This document shows, one piece after another, positions 27,725-36,665 of a stretch of 64,000 nt of DNA. Source of the DNA: Haloferax sp. Atlit-12N (lineage in GTDB: Archaea; Halobacteriota; Halobacteria; Halobacteriales; Haloferacaceae); contig NZ_PSYW01000003.1 in the NCBI RefSeq assembly GCF_003383095.1, forward strand, positions 124,001 to 188,000, read 5' to 3'. The translations under genes were made by a program, and so were the position numbers. The notes beneath the pieces are model-generated. The model made no database searches and was not told where the DNA came from. It saw only the letters and a list, made by a program, of their open reading frames with translations. Positions within the stretch are counted from its first letter, which is position 1, and each line of letters opens with the position of its first letter.

Positions 27725-28930
27725 TTACTCGATGGCGAAGTGTTCGAGCGCCTCGCGGTTCAGTTGCGTGCTGACACCGGGCTCGTCAGGGAGCGGAATC
27801 GACCCGTTTTCGGGCGACGGCGGGTTCTGGAAGATGGCGTCGGCGTAGGTGGACTCGCGTTTCTCCTGGCGCTCTTCGAACCACTCGGGGGTCGGGAAGT
27901 ACTCCGCCATCGGCATGTTCGTGTGGCCGGCGATGGCGTGGAGCGTCGGGTTCGTGCCGGCGTGCGGGATGACGGGCACGTCGTGGACTTCGGCCATGTC
28001 GGCGACCTTCTGGAGTTCCGTGATACCGCCGACGCGACCCACGTCGGGCTGGAGGATGTCGACCGCACCTTCTTCGAGGAGGTCCTCGTGGCCCCAGCGG
28101 GTGAACTCGTGTTCGCCGCCCGAAATCGGCATCGGCGCGGCCTCGCGGACCTCGGCGTAGCCGGAGATGTCGTCGGCGATGACCGGCTCCTCGACCCACG
28201 CCATATCGTACTTGCCGAGGCGCTGGGTCATCTCCTTGGCGTACTTGACCGACCAGCCCATGTAGGCGTCGCCCGCGATTTCGATGTCGTCGCCGACGGC
28301 GTCGCGGACCGTCGCGACGATTTCTTCGTTCTTCTTCATGCCCTCACGGCCGTCCTCGGGGCCGTGGAGGAAGCGGAGCTTCATCGCGTCGAAGCCCTCT
28401 TCGACGTACTGGATGGCCTCGCGTTCGAGTTTCTCCATGTCGACGGGGTGGAGGTTCGACGCGTAGGCGGGAATCTCGTCTTTGGTGGGGCCGCCGAGCA
28501 GTTCGTACACCGGCTTTCCGGCGTCCTTCCCGGCGATGTCCCACAGCGCCTGGTCGACCGCGCTGATGGCCATGACCGCGACGCCCTTCCGGCCGAACGG
28601 AAGCGTGGCGCGGTACATCTGCTCCCAGAGCAGTTCGCGCTGCATCGGGTCCTTGCCGACGACGATTTTCGAGAGCGTCTCCTCGACGACGGTGGCGATG
28701 GCTCCGGTGCCCCAGTTACCGACGCCGACGCCGGTGATGCCCGCGTCCGTCTCGACTTCGACGACCACGTCGCCCACGGGGCCCATCCACTTGCGGCGGG
28801 CCTGCGGGTTCTCGCCGTCGACGTTGCGGTACTCGTCGTACTTCGACATGATGGTGACGAGCGGGAATTCGATGAACTCGCCCCACGACTCGTTGCTGAT
28901 TTTCGTCGCTGAGATGTCTGTAATCTCCAT
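27725..28930 (-). CDS. L-rhamnonate dehydratase (enolase superfamily)
   Basis: The 401-residue protein belongs to the mandelate racemase branch of the enolase superfamily. Features shared with the L-rhamnonate dehydratase group are an N-terminal MSKYDEYRN segment, the GDVVVEVETDAGITG capping strand, IAGDAYMGWSVKYA with the first metal-binding Asp, WVEEPV, SGGEHEFTRWG, ILQPDVGRVGG and the catalytic IPHAGTN histidine. It would convert L-rhamnonate to 2-keto-3-deoxy-L-rhamnonate, with Mg2+. It heads a tight unit with the luciferase-like gene. Another enolase-superfamily member, encoded at 56014-57144, lacks the MSKY segment and is assigned to aldarates. Confidence 0.88.
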   Translation of the reverse strand: MEITDISATKISNESWGEFIEFPLVTIMSKYDEYRNVDGENPQARRKWMGPVGDVVVEVETDAGITGVGVGNWGTGAIATVVEETLSKIVVGKDPMQRELLWEQMYRATLPFGRKGVAVMAISAVDQALWDIAGKDAGKPVYELLGGPTKDEIPAYASNLHPVDMEKLEREAIQYVEEGFDAMKLRFLHGPEDGREGMKKNEEIVATVRDAVGDDIEIAGDAYMGWSVKYAKEMTQRLGKYDMAWVEEPVIADDISGYAEVREAAPMPISGGEHEFTRWGHEDLLEEGAVDILQPDVGRVGGITELQKVADMAEVHDVPVIPHAGTNPTLHAIAGHTNMPMAEYFPTPEWFEERQEKRESTYADAIFQNPPSPENGSIPLPDEPGVSTQLNREALEHFAIE

Positions 28931-29116
28931 GATTTGTTTGGTACGACCTCACATCCAATCGGCACGGGTAAAATAGTTTCTGTCGTTGAGCGACCGGTGG
29001 CCCGGAGAGGTCGCTGTTTCGTCAGTCGGTCGGCCCCGCCGTCAGTCGGTCAAAGAGTCCGAATCGGTCGGTGATACGACGGCGACGCCTCGGTGGGGTG
29101 CCTCGTTCGCGTCGTT

Positions 29117-30151
29117 TCAGCCGTCGAACTGGAAGACCGGCTTGCAGGTCTCGGAGTCGAGGAACGCCTCGAACGCCTCGGCGGGTTCGTCGACGCTGTA
29201 GGAGGTGTCGAGAATCTTGTCGACCGCGATTTCGCCGCGCTCCATCAGGCGGAGCGCCTGCTCGAAGTTCGTCCACGTCGAGCCGTAGGAGGTGTTGATA
29301 TCGATTTCACCGCGAACGGTCGAGGTGAGGCTGAGTTCGCTCGGCGAGTTCGGGATGCCGACGACGACGATTTGGCCGCCCTTGCGGACCACGTCGTTCC
29401 CGGAGACGACGCCGCTGTGGTGGCCGGTGGCGTCGAAGACCACGTCGAAGCCGATGCCGTCGGTCTGGCTCTCGACCCGCTCGTCGAGGCCGCCTTCCTC
29501 CTGGAGGTTCACCGTGTCGATGCCGAGGTCTTCGAGCAGCGGGAGGCGATACGCCGCGTCCTGTCCGAGCCCGGAGACGACGACGTTCGCGCCGAGCGAG
29601 TCGGCGACGGCGGCGACGAGCATGCCGATTGGGCCCGGTCCCTCGACGAGGACGTTGTCGCCGGGCGTCGTCACCGACTGGTCGAGGACCGCGCGCGTGG
29701 CGATGCTCGTCGGCTCGGTGATGGCGGCGTGCCGGAGGGGAACGCCCTCGGGCACCGCGTGGACGTGCTCGGGCGTGACGGTGACGTACTCCGTGTACGC
29801 GCCGTCGCGGTGCATGCCCGTAATAGAGAAGTTCTGGCAGACGTTGGGCTGGCCGTTCTGACACTGGAAGCAGTGGCCGCAGTCGTGAATCGGCTCCTCG
29901 ACGACCTTGTCGCCCACCTCGAACGTCTCGACGTTCTCGCCGACTTCCGTGACCGTCCCGGAGTACTCGTGACCCATGATACGCGGGATGGGAATCCACT
30001 CGTAGCCGCCGTCGTACTTGTAGGCGTGGGCGTCGCTACCGCAGAGACCCGCGGTGTGGACCTTGATGAGCAGTTCGTCTGCACTGGGAGTGGGGACCTC
30101 TCGCTCTTGTGTCTCTACCGAGCGCGGCCCGGTCTGAATAATGGCTTTCAT
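29117..30151 (-). CDS. Zinc-dependent alcohol dehydrogenase (MDR, sorbitol/threonine dehydrogenase-like)
   Basis: The 344-residue protein has the catalytic-zinc segment GLCGSDAHAYK and GHEYSGTV, four structural cysteines (CGHCFQCQNGQPNVC), and a Rossmann loop GPGPIGML. The frame extends 16 codons upstream, but MKAIIQTGPRSVETQE is the usual family start. It sits between the sugar ABC importer genes and L-rhamnonate dehydratase. It is therefore a candidate for one of the two dehydrogenation steps of the rhamnose pathway or for an intermediate such as lactaldehyde. An inverted repeat at 30181-30197 overlaps its expected transcript start. Confidence 0.87.
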   Translation of the reverse strand: MKAIIQTGPRSVETQEREVPTPSADELLIKVHTAGLCGSDAHAYKYDGGYEWIPIPRIMGHEYSGTVTEVGENVETFEVGDKVVEEPIHDCGHCFQCQNGQPNVCQNFSITGMHRDGAYTEYVTVTPEHVHAVPEGVPLRHAAITEPTSIATRAVLDQSVTTPGDNVLVEGPGPIGMLVAAVADSLGANVVVSGLGQDAAYRLPLLEDLGIDTVNLQEEGGLDERVESQTDGIGFDVVFDATGHHSGVVSGNDVVRKGGQIVVVGIPNSPSELSLTSTVRGEIDINTSYGSTWTNFEQALRLMERGEIAVDKILDTSYSVDEPAEAFEAFLDSETCKPVFQFDG

Positions 30152-30180
30152 AGTTGCGAATAACCGTGTGAGTTCGTCTC

Positions 30181-30197
30181 GTTTACACCATGTGAAC
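30181..30197. promoter_or_regulatory. Inverted repeat GTTTACA-CCA-TGTGAAC before the alcohol dehydrogenase gene
   Basis: Seven-base arms match at six positions. The element lies between an AT-rich TATA candidate on the minus strand (CATATTAATC, 30203-30212) and the start codon at 30151, roughly where transcription would begin. That is a typical repressor location. No second copy was noticed. Confidence 0.4.
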
Positions 30198-30319
30198 ACA
30201 CCGATTAATATGTTTGGGTGCGGGCGGAAGATTTCGGCCGTAGCGCGGCTGAAGCCGCGGCTAAGTGGGCTTCGAAAGCCCGTACGATAGGCGAAGGTGA
30301 TGTCTCCCGGACGTTCGGC

Positions 30320-31501
30320 TCAGATTTCGACGCCGTCGGACTCGGACGACTGAGACTGCGACTGGACGGACGCGCGGTTCTCGATGCGCCGGCCCTTGCG
30401 CAGCGCCTCCGTCTCGGCGTCGAACAGGTAGACGTGTTCGGGCGCGATAGAGAGCGACAGCGTGTCGCCGGACGACAGCCCGTGGAACTCACCGATTTCG
30501 GCCGTGAGGTCGCCCATCGGTCCGTTCCCGTGGACGATTGCTTTCGTGCCGACCGGCTCGACGACGCGGACCTCCACGTCGAACGTCAGCCCGTCGGCGC
30601 GGCGCTTGTTCGTCTGATAGAAGTCCTGCGGGCGGAACCCGACGTTGACGCGCCCGGGCGGCACCTCCGTGTCGAGGGCGTCGCTCGGCAGTTCGAAGTT
30701 CACGCCGTCGAGTTCGACGCGAGCGCCGCCGTCGGCGTCAGCGACGACGCCGTCGTAGATGTTCATGTCCGGGCTGCCGACGAACTGCGCGACGAAGAGG
30801 TTCGCGGGCTCGTTGAACACCTCCTCCGGACGCCCCAGCTGCTGGAGCGCGCCGTCGTTGAGAACGGCGATTTTGTCGGCGATGGTCATCGCCTCCTCCT
30901 GGTTGTGGGTCACGTACGCGGACGTGATTCCGACCTCGGACTGCAGTTCGTCGATTTCGGTCCGCATCGTCTTGCGAAGCTTGGCGTCGAGGTTCGCAAG
31001 CGGCTCGTCGAACAGGAACAGCCGCGGCTCGCGGATGATAGCCCGGCCGAGCGCAACGCGCTGTTTCTGCCCGCCCGAGAGCTGTGCGGGCTTGTTGTTC
31101 AGGAGCTGTTCGATTTCGAGCATCGTCGCGACCTCCTCGACGCGCTCGTCGATGTCCGCCTTCGACATCCCGTTGTCCTCCCGCTTGAGGCCGAACCCGA
31201 GGTTCTCCCGGACGGTCATGTGCGGATAGAGCGCGAAGTCCTGGAACACCATCGCCACGTCGCGGTTTCGGGCTTTGATGTCGTTGACGACGACGTCGTC
31301 GAAGCGAATCTCACCGGACGTCGGCGTCTCTAGTCCGCCGATCATCCGGAGCGTCGTCGTCTTCCCGCAACCGCTCGGTCCGAGCAGAACGAGGAACTCC
31401 CCGTCTTCGACGTCGATGTCGAGGCTGTCGACCGCGACGACTCCGTCCTTGTCGGGGTCGCCGAAAATCTTCGTGACACCGTCTACTGTGAGGTGTGTCA
31501 T
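30320..31501 (-). CDS. Sugar ABC importer ATP-binding protein (MalK/UgpC type, CUT1)
   Basis: The 393-residue protein has Walker A GPSGCGKTT, signature LSGGQKQR, Walker B LFLFDEPLANLD and switch VTHNQEEA. A C-terminal regulatory region of about 150 residues contains the TOBE-type NVGFRPQDF and SIAPEHVYLFD segments. It follows two CUT1 permease genes and a family 1 solute-binding gene in one minus-strand operon. The substrate is inferred to be L-rhamnose or a rhamnose-containing oligosaccharide. The last 25 residues are Ser/Gln-rich and low complexity. Confidence 0.93.
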   Translation of the reverse strand: MTHLTVDGVTKIFGDPDKDGVVAVDSLDIDVEDGEFLVLLGPSGCGKTTTLRMIGGLETPTSGEIRFDDVVVNDIKARNRDVAMVFQDFALYPHMTVRENLGFGLKREDNGMSKADIDERVEEVATMLEIEQLLNNKPAQLSGGQKQRVALGRAIIREPRLFLFDEPLANLDAKLRKTMRTEIDELQSEVGITSAYVTHNQEEAMTIADKIAVLNDGALQQLGRPEEVFNEPANLFVAQFVGSPDMNIYDGVVADADGGARVELDGVNFELPSDALDTEVPPGRVNVGFRPQDFYQTNKRRADGLTFDVEVRVVEPVGTKAIVHGNGPMGDLTAEIGEFHGLSSGDTLSLSIAPEHVYLFDAETEALRKGRRIENRASVQSQSQSSESDGVEI

Positions 31502-31597
31502 TGTAAAACATTACCGTAGAACGCCCCTTAAAGCTAGCGACTGAATACGAAAATTGGCCGCGGTGTGCGGCACCGAAAGACGGCGACTGAGAGGGTA

Positions 31598-32563
31598 TTA
31601 TCCCTTGATAGCGCCGCCGGTGAGTCCCTGCACGAAGTAGCGCTGGATGTAGGCCAGTCCGAGCAGGACGGGGAGCGAGATGATAATCGAGGCCGCGGCG
31701 ACGACGTTCCACTGGGTGTTGAACCCCTGCACGAACGTCAGGAGCCCCGGCGGAACCGTGTACCGCGAGTTGTCGAGGAGCGTCAGTGCGAACACCAACT
31801 CGTTCCACGCGAGGAGGAACGCGAAGATGAACGACGCGATGAGCGAGTTCCGCGCCATCGGCACGATGACGTACCAGAACGTCTCTATCGAGCTACACTG
31901 GTCGATGCGGGAGGCCTCGATAATCGAGTCCGGGAAGTCGTCGAAGAAGCCCTTCATCAGCCAGACGACGAACGGCGCGGTCATCGCGCCGTAGATGAGG
32001 ATCAACACGAGGTGCGTGTTGAACAGGCCGAGCGCCGAGACGAGTTCCCACTCGGGGACCATGATAGCGGTCCCGGGGAACATCAGCGACGCGAGGAAGA
32101 TGCTCATGAGCGCGTTCTTCCCGACGAAGTCGCGGCGTGAGAGCACGTACGACGCGGCCGTCCCGAGGACGAGCGCGATTGCGCCCGCGCCGACGGCGAC
32201 TTTCAGGCTGTTCAGCACGAGCGACAGGATGTCGATGTCGATGGCCGACGACGCCTGCCATCCGAACAGGTTGGCGAATAGCGAGGTGTAGCCGCCCGCC
32301 TGAATCGACGACTCGACGACGAGCCGGAAGCCCTCCAACGAGAACTGGTTCGGGAAGACCGTCGGCGGAATCTGTTGAATCTCCGCAGTGGTTTTGAACG
32401 CCGTCACGACCATCCAGTACAGCGGGAAGAGGACGAACGCGAAGACGACGAGCGTGAGTAGCGCGACCGCCGTCTTACGGACGTACGCGCCCGCCGTGGT
32501 GTCGAACAGCCACGACTCGTTCCGCCGGAACTCGGCGGCCGGGTCGGAGTCTTGCGACGCCAT
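31598..32563 (-). CDS. Sugar ABC importer permease, MalG-like
   Basis: The 321-residue protein has a charged N-terminus, a first span (TAVALLTLVVFAFVLFPLYWM) and five more spans. The EAA loop reads EASRIDQCSSIETFWYVIVPM, and a GGAIKG C-terminus is typical of MalG-like permeases. Its start overlaps the stop of the MalF-like gene (TGATG), so translation is coupled. It forms the importer channel with that partner. Confidence 0.93.
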   Translation of the reverse strand: MASQDSDPAAEFRRNESWLFDTTAGAYVRKTAVALLTLVVFAFVLFPLYWMVVTAFKTTAEIQQIPPTVFPNQFSLEGFRLVVESSIQAGGYTSLFANLFGWQASSAIDIDILSLVLNSLKVAVGAGAIALVLGTAASYVLSRRDFVGKNALMSIFLASLMFPGTAIMVPEWELVSALGLFNTHLVLILIYGAMTAPFVVWLMKGFFDDFPDSIIEASRIDQCSSIETFWYVIVPMARNSLIASFIFAFLLAWNELVFALTLLDNSRYTVPPGLLTFVQGFNTQWNVVAAASIIISLPVLLGLAYIQRYFVQGLTGGAIKG

Positions 32564-33489
32564 CAGACGTCACCCCGCACTTGGTCGTACACCTGGATGT
32601 AGTAGTACGAGAACACCAGCAGGACGACGAACAGGATGAGCGAGAGCGCCGACGCCAGCCCCACGTCGAAGTCGATGAACGCCGTCCGGTAGATCATGAC
32701 CGGGAGCGTGCTGCTGGAGACGCCGGGGCCGCCCTTCGTCATCACCCAAATCATCGAGAAGTTCCTGATGTTGTAGATGAGCATCAGGAGGAACCCGATG
32801 GCGAGGTTGTATCGCATCATCGGGATGGTGATGAACCGGAACTGCTCCCAGGGCGTCGCGCCGTCCATGCGCGCGGCCTCGTAGAGGTGCTCGTCGATTC
32901 CCTGCAGGGACGTGAGCGTCAACAGCGCGAACAGGGGTGCGAGCCGCCAAATCATCCCGATGATGGGCGGCCACAGCGAGAGCTCCGTCGAGCCGAGCAT
33001 GACGATGTACTCGTCGATAACGCCGAGTTGGACGAGCAGTTCGTTGATGATGCCCTGCGACCCGCCGAACATGAACTGCCAGATGGACGCGCCGACGACC
33101 CGCGGAAGGACCCACGGGATGAGCACGATTGCGCTCGCGACGCTCGTGTACGGGAGCTTCTCGTGGAGGAGCCAACCCATCAGGAAGCCGAGGACGATAG
33201 CGGCGGAACTGCCGACGACGACCCACACGAGCGTGTTCCACAGGACCTGGTGGATGGTCGGACTCGACCAGATTTCGGCGTAGTTCGCCAGTCCGATGAA
33301 CTCGGCCTCGCTGGGCGCGAGCAGGTCCTTGTTGAAGAAGCTCGAGTAGATGGCCTGCGCGATAGGGTAGAGGATGAACAGCCCGACGAGCGCCGTCACC
33401 GGCAGGACCGGGAGGTACACTTTGACACCCTCGGGAATCCGCTCGGAGACGCTCTCGAACGACCCCCTCGCCTGCTTCGAGTAGCTCAT
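32563..33489 (-). CDS. Sugar ABC importer permease, MalF-like
   Basis: The 308-residue protein has about six spans beginning with YLPVLPVTALVGLFILYPIAQAIY and the EAA loop EAARMDGATPWEQFRFITIPMMRYN. The WVMTKGGPG segment is characteristic of CUT1 permeases. It lies 58 bases after the solute-binding gene and overlaps the MalG-like gene by one base. It is the second membrane half of the presumed rhamnose importer. Confidence 0.93.
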   Translation of the reverse strand: MSYSKQARGSFESVSERIPEGVKVYLPVLPVTALVGLFILYPIAQAIYSSFFNKDLLAPSEAEFIGLANYAEIWSSPTIHQVLWNTLVWVVVGSSAAIVLGFLMGWLLHEKLPYTSVASAIVLIPWVLPRVVGASIWQFMFGGSQGIINELLVQLGVIDEYIVMLGSTELSLWPPIIGMIWRLAPLFALLTLTSLQGIDEHLYEAARMDGATPWEQFRFITIPMMRYNLAIGFLLMLIYNIRNFSMIWVMTKGGPGVSSSTLPVMIYRTAFIDFDVGLASALSLILFVVLLVFSYYYIQVYDQVRGDV

Positions 33490-33547
33490 GGCCTCGTCTC
33501 ACCACCGCAGGCCCGCGGTTGTTCGAGCGACGGTTCGAGTCGCATTG

Positions 33548-34993
33548 TCAGGCCAGCTCCTCGTCGATGACTTCCTGAACCGACTCGTTTGCGGCGCTAC
33601 AGGCCTCTTCGGCCGTCGCGTTGCCGAGGACGACCGGCTGGATGACCTCGGTGTTGATGATACTCTGGACCGACGCGATGCCCGAGAACGACGGGAACCG
33701 CGAGGTGCGCGTGAACAGGTCGTCGTTCTCGTACAGCGTCACGAGGTCACCGAACTGGCTCCGGAAGAGGTCGCTCGGGTCCTCGAAGGCGCTTTCGAGC
33801 GTCGGGACGCGCCCGCGGATACCCACGTCGTTCTCCGCGTCGTAGGTCCACGCTGCGAGCTGTTCTTCGGAGTTCCACCAGTCGGTGAATTCGAACGCAG
33901 CCTGTAGCTCGGCCTCCGATTCGGTGCCGTTACCGAGCATGAAGCCCTGCGCGTTCTGCAGGAGCAGGTCGCGGGGTTCGAAGCTCCCCGACGGGCTGTC
34001 CGGTAGCGGCGCGCGGGTGACGGTGTGGCCCTCGCCGTCGAGCCACGCCTGCGGCGCGCCGGTCGTCTGGTAGACCGCGTTGGCGTGGGAGTACGTGATG
34101 AAGATGCCGGACTCGCCCTCGCGGAGGAGACGTCCAGCTCCGATGTGGTCGTTCTCGGCCATCGAGTTGGGGAACAACCCGGCCTCGGCGATGTCCTGAT
34201 AGAGCCTGACGGCGTCGACGAAGCCGGGTTGGTCGACCGTCGCCTCCAGCGTCTCGGGGTCGAAGTACCGACCGCCGTTGGCGTAGACGAAGCCGATGAA
34301 ATACCCGGTCGTCAGGCCGAAGTCGGTCCCTGGCGCGGTAATTGCCGCCGACACCTCGTCTAGCTCCTGCATCTCCTCGCCGAGTTGGATGAGTTCCTCC
34401 CAGTTGCGCGGCGGGCTGTCGAAGCTCGTCTGTTCGAGGTAGTCGGTTCGGATGTCCACGAACGGACCGAGGTCGGCGTAGCCGCCGGGGAGGCCCCACT
34501 GCCGCTCCCCTTCAGTGTCGCCGAGGCTGTCGTAAATCTGTGTGTCGACGTTCGCCTGGATGAACCGGCTGTTTATCTCCTCCAACTGGTCGGCAAACTG
34601 CTCTTGGTCGAGCGGTTGGATGGCGCTCGCACCGACGTAGTCCGGAATCTGCTGCGTCTGGCCCGCCATCACGTCCGGGAGATTGTTGTTGGCCGCCGCG
34701 GACGCGATAATCTGGTACTTCTGTCCCCACTCTTGGTGCTGGTAGGTGACGTCGTGGTCGCCGTAGTTGCTGTAGTGGTTACTGATGTATTCCCGTTCGG
34801 CGGGGATGCCGCCGAACAGCCAGAAGTCGAGCGACTGAGAGCCCGAACCGCCTCCACCTCCACCGGAACCCCCGCCGTTGCCACCGTCGTTTCCGCCACC
34901 CATACAACCTGCCAGCGCCGCGGTGAGACCCGCTCCGAGCCCAGTCACATAGCGCCGCCTGCTGAGCCGGTTCGATGAACTACTGCCTGTCAT
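33548..34993 (-). CDS. Family 1 sugar-binding lipoprotein of the CUT1 importer
   Basis: The 481-residue protein has a Tat-type leader (LSRRRYVTGLG) and the lipobox LAGC near residue 30. A Gly/Asn/Asp-rich tether follows, then a family 1 binding-protein fold. Visible elements are LPDVMAGQTQQIPDYV, WEELIQLGEEMQELD and a C-terminal AAEFTDWW-like helix (AAFEFTDWWNSEEQ). It would capture the sugar at the cell surface and deliver it to the MalF/MalG-like permeases. It is first in the operon; AT-rich DNA just upstream (35010-35037) carries TATA-like sequences on the minus strand. Confidence 0.92.
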   Translation of the reverse strand: MTGSSSSNRLSRRRYVTGLGAGLTAALAGCMGGGNDGGNGGGSGGGGGGSGSQSLDFWLFGGIPAEREYISNHYSNYGDHDVTYQHQEWGQKYQIIASAAANNNLPDVMAGQTQQIPDYVGASAIQPLDQEQFADQLEEINSRFIQANVDTQIYDSLGDTEGERQWGLPGGYADLGPFVDIRTDYLEQTSFDSPPRNWEELIQLGEEMQELDEVSAAITAPGTDFGLTTGYFIGFVYANGGRYFDPETLEATVDQPGFVDAVRLYQDIAEAGLFPNSMAENDHIGAGRLLREGESGIFITYSHANAVYQTTGAPQAWLDGEGHTVTRAPLPDSPSGSFEPRDLLLQNAQGFMLGNGTESEAELQAAFEFTDWWNSEEQLAAWTYDAENDVGIRGRVPTLESAFEDPSDLFRSQFGDLVTLYENDDLFTRTSRFPSFSGIASVQSIINTEVIQPVVLGNATAEEACSAANESVQEVIDEELA

Positions 34994-35112
34994 GGTGTGC
35001 CATTACAAACCAATATATTCATTATAATAAATATACCGGTGCAAGCCGAGAGACCGGGGGACCTAGTCGCCGGAAAGACGGTGAAAACACGCGACAGAGC
35101 GACGACGACGAC

Positions 35113-35982
35113 TCACCCGAGGTCGACGTGCCGCCGGAACGACTTCCCGGTCAGCCACGACCGGTCGGCCGTCGACAGCGAGTCGACCTGTTTGAGCCAG
35201 TTGCACGCCTCCGCGTAGCTGGCAACGTCGCTGACGTTGGGGTAGTCCGAGCCCCAGATGACCCGCTCGCGCCCGAAGGTGTCGAGGAGCCACCGGACGT
35301 GGTCGTGCATATCAGCGTAGGGGAACGCCGAGTCCGACATGTGGACGATCTCCGAGACCTTCACCGCGACCGAGTCGTGTTCCGCGAGGTCGGCGAACCG
35401 GCTGAACGTGCCCTCGTCGGTGGGCGTCTCCGGGCCCGCGTGAGCGAAGTGGTCGAACAGGTAGGTGAGTTCCGGATACGACTCGACGAGTTCGAGCGCC
35501 TGGTCGAGTTGGCCGTGGTCGCAGAGAATCTGGACGGCGGCGTCGTGCTCGACCGCGGCCTCCCAAAAGGCGGTCTCCTCGACGCTCTCTCGGAGCCACG
35601 TCACGCTCGGGTCGAACGTCTCCCACATCTGGTCGTACGGGCAGGCCGCGCCGAGTCGGAAGCCGAGGACGCCGTCAGTCTCCATACAGCGGTCGAGGCG
35701 CTCGACGGCGTCGTCGGCGAAGGGGTCGAGCATCACGATGCCGTGGAGTCGGTCGTACTCCGCGGCGACCCGTCGGGTGTACCAGTTGTCCGTCCAGTCG
35801 CAGATGGGATAGCCCACGACGACGGCCTCGTCCACGCCGTGTCGGTCCATGTCGGCGAGCAGGCGCTCGGCGGTGTAGACGGTGTGTACGTCGAAGCTAT
35901 CCACGAGGTCCAAGATGGGGCCGTTGGTCCACGGGTGTTCCGAACTCGCCGCACCCCACGCGTGGGTATGGGTGTCTATCAT
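35113..35982 (-). CDS. Amidohydrolase-2 family protein, candidate L-rhamnono-lactonase
   Basis: The 289-residue TIM-barrel protein opens with the metal-binding MIDTHTHAWG motif. It also has an internal DHF element (YLFDHFAHAG) and the C-terminal WGSDYPN motif with the catalytic aspartate. This is the COG3618 family, which includes L-fuconolactonase and L-rhamnono-1,4-lactonase. Between a sugar importer and a divergent rhamnose mutarotase gene, hydrolysis of L-rhamnono-lactone is the best fit. A promoter region of 79 bases separates it from the mutarotase gene. Confidence 0.8.
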   Translation of the reverse strand: MIDTHTHAWGAASSEHPWTNGPILDLVDSFDVHTVYTAERLLADMDRHGVDEAVVVGYPICDWTDNWYTRRVAAEYDRLHGIVMLDPFADDAVERLDRCMETDGVLGFRLGAACPYDQMWETFDPSVTWLRESVEETAFWEAAVEHDAAVQILCDHGQLDQALELVESYPELTYLFDHFAHAGPETPTDEGTFSRFADLAEHDSVAVKVSEIVHMSDSAFPYADMHDHVRWLLDTFGRERVIWGSDYPNVSDVASYAEACNWLKQVDSLSTADRSWLTGKSFRRHVDLG

Positions 35983-36061
35983 TACAATCGACGACGGGCG
36001 TTCCCGTACTAAATCTTACCCGCCGAAAAGCTAAGACGGGTGCCGCCGAATCGGAGACCGT

Positions 36062-36364
36062 ATGGCGCGAATCGCGTTCCACCTGGAGATTAAGGACGGC
36101 AAGCGAGAGGAGTACCGAACGAAACACGAGAACGTCCCCGAGGCGCTCGAATCCGCCTACCTGGACTCCGACGCCGGCCTGCAGACGTACAGCGTCTTCG
36201 AGAAAGACGGACACGTCTTCGGCTTCATGGAAGTCGACGACCCGGAAGCCATCCAAGAGGTAATGGACAACAGCGAGGCGCAAGCCGACTGGGCGGAGGT
36301 CATGAGCGGCATCACCGTCGAGACCGACGACAGTTGGATGGACGAAGTCTACCGGATGGTCTGA
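36062..36364 (+). CDS. rhaM: L-rhamnose mutarotase
   Basis: The 100-residue protein matches the L-rhamnose mutarotase family (about 104 residues). It has the EEYRTKHENVPEAL helix with H22, which corresponds to the catalytic histidine of E. coli RhaM, then YSVFEKDGHVFGFMEVDD and a C-terminal WAEVMSGI segment. It interconverts alpha and beta L-rhamnopyranose, feeding the dehydrogenase. It is the strongest single clue that the surrounding genes handle L-rhamnose. It is divergent from the candidate lactonase gene and followed by a 540-base gap with unusual palindromes. Confidence 0.88.
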   Translation: MARIAFHLEIKDGKREEYRTKHENVPEALESAYLDSDAGLQTYSVFEKDGHVFGFMEVDDPEAIQEVMDNSEAQADWAEVMSGITVETDDSWMDEVYRMV

Positions 36365-36380
36365 CGCTCGAAGGCGAATA

Positions 36381-36428
36381 TTATCCGGCCATGGCGGAGA
36401 GCCCGCCATCCACAACGAATTTCTCACC
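36381..36428 (-). pseudogene. C-terminal remnant of a short-chain dehydrogenase
   Basis: Read on the minus strand, the 16 codons up to a TAA give GEKFVVDGGLSAMAG, an almost ideal SDR C-terminus (the VDGG segment that follows the cofactor pocket). The frame is closed by a stop at 36465-36467 and no other SDR motif is found upstream. It is not a copy of the SDR tail at 23939, which ends in VDGGYLKQ. It may mark a deleted rhamnose-cluster dehydrogenase gene. Confidence 0.45.
36384..36398. promoter_or_regulatory. Dyad TCCG-N7-CGGA, copy 2
   Basis: TCCGGCCATGGCGGA matches the core and most of the spacer of the candidate operator upstream of the IclR gene (26517-26531). It overlaps the SDR remnant, whose final codons happen to encode the same bases, so this copy may be coincidental. 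Confidence 0.35.
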
Positions 36429-36516
36429 GAGAATACTACTGGACGAATTACCCCAAGTTCGCAGTTACCGTGAGGTAGCGGCGCACAAGTAGCCGTATCT
36501 TGGGTAAATTTCTCAC

Positions 36517-36531
36517 TCCGGTCCTTCCGGA
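36517..36531. promoter_or_regulatory. Dyad TCCG-N7-CGGA, copy 3
   Basis: TCCGGTCCTTCCGGA lies 21 bases from the next dyad, start to start, which is two helical turns. Such spacing lets two dimers bind the same DNA face, as IclR-type regulators often do. Confidence 0.5.
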
Positions 36532-36537
36532 TGCTCA

Positions 36538-36552
36538 TCCGCCACTGGCGGA
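36538..36552. promoter_or_regulatory. Dyad TCCG-N7-CGGA, copy 4 (perfect 7-1-7 palindrome)
   Basis: TCCGCCA-C-TGGCGGA is a perfect palindrome around a single central base and the most symmetrical copy. With copy 3 it forms a tandem pair. Confidence 0.5.
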
Positions 36553-36665
36553 AACCCGGTTCGGCTCGAATCGACCGTGGAGCGTCACCCGCTAACCGAG
36601 TGGTACGACGACTCAATGTACGTGACTGCCCTCCAAGCGGGTTGTACGGCCCTAATCATTACTAC

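Noticed and set aside
36391..36409. ATGGCGG-N5-CCGCCAT hairpin as a rho-independent-like terminator of the mutarotase gene
   Set aside because: No T-run follows, and the bases are explained by the SDR tail on the opposite strand and the overlapping dyad.
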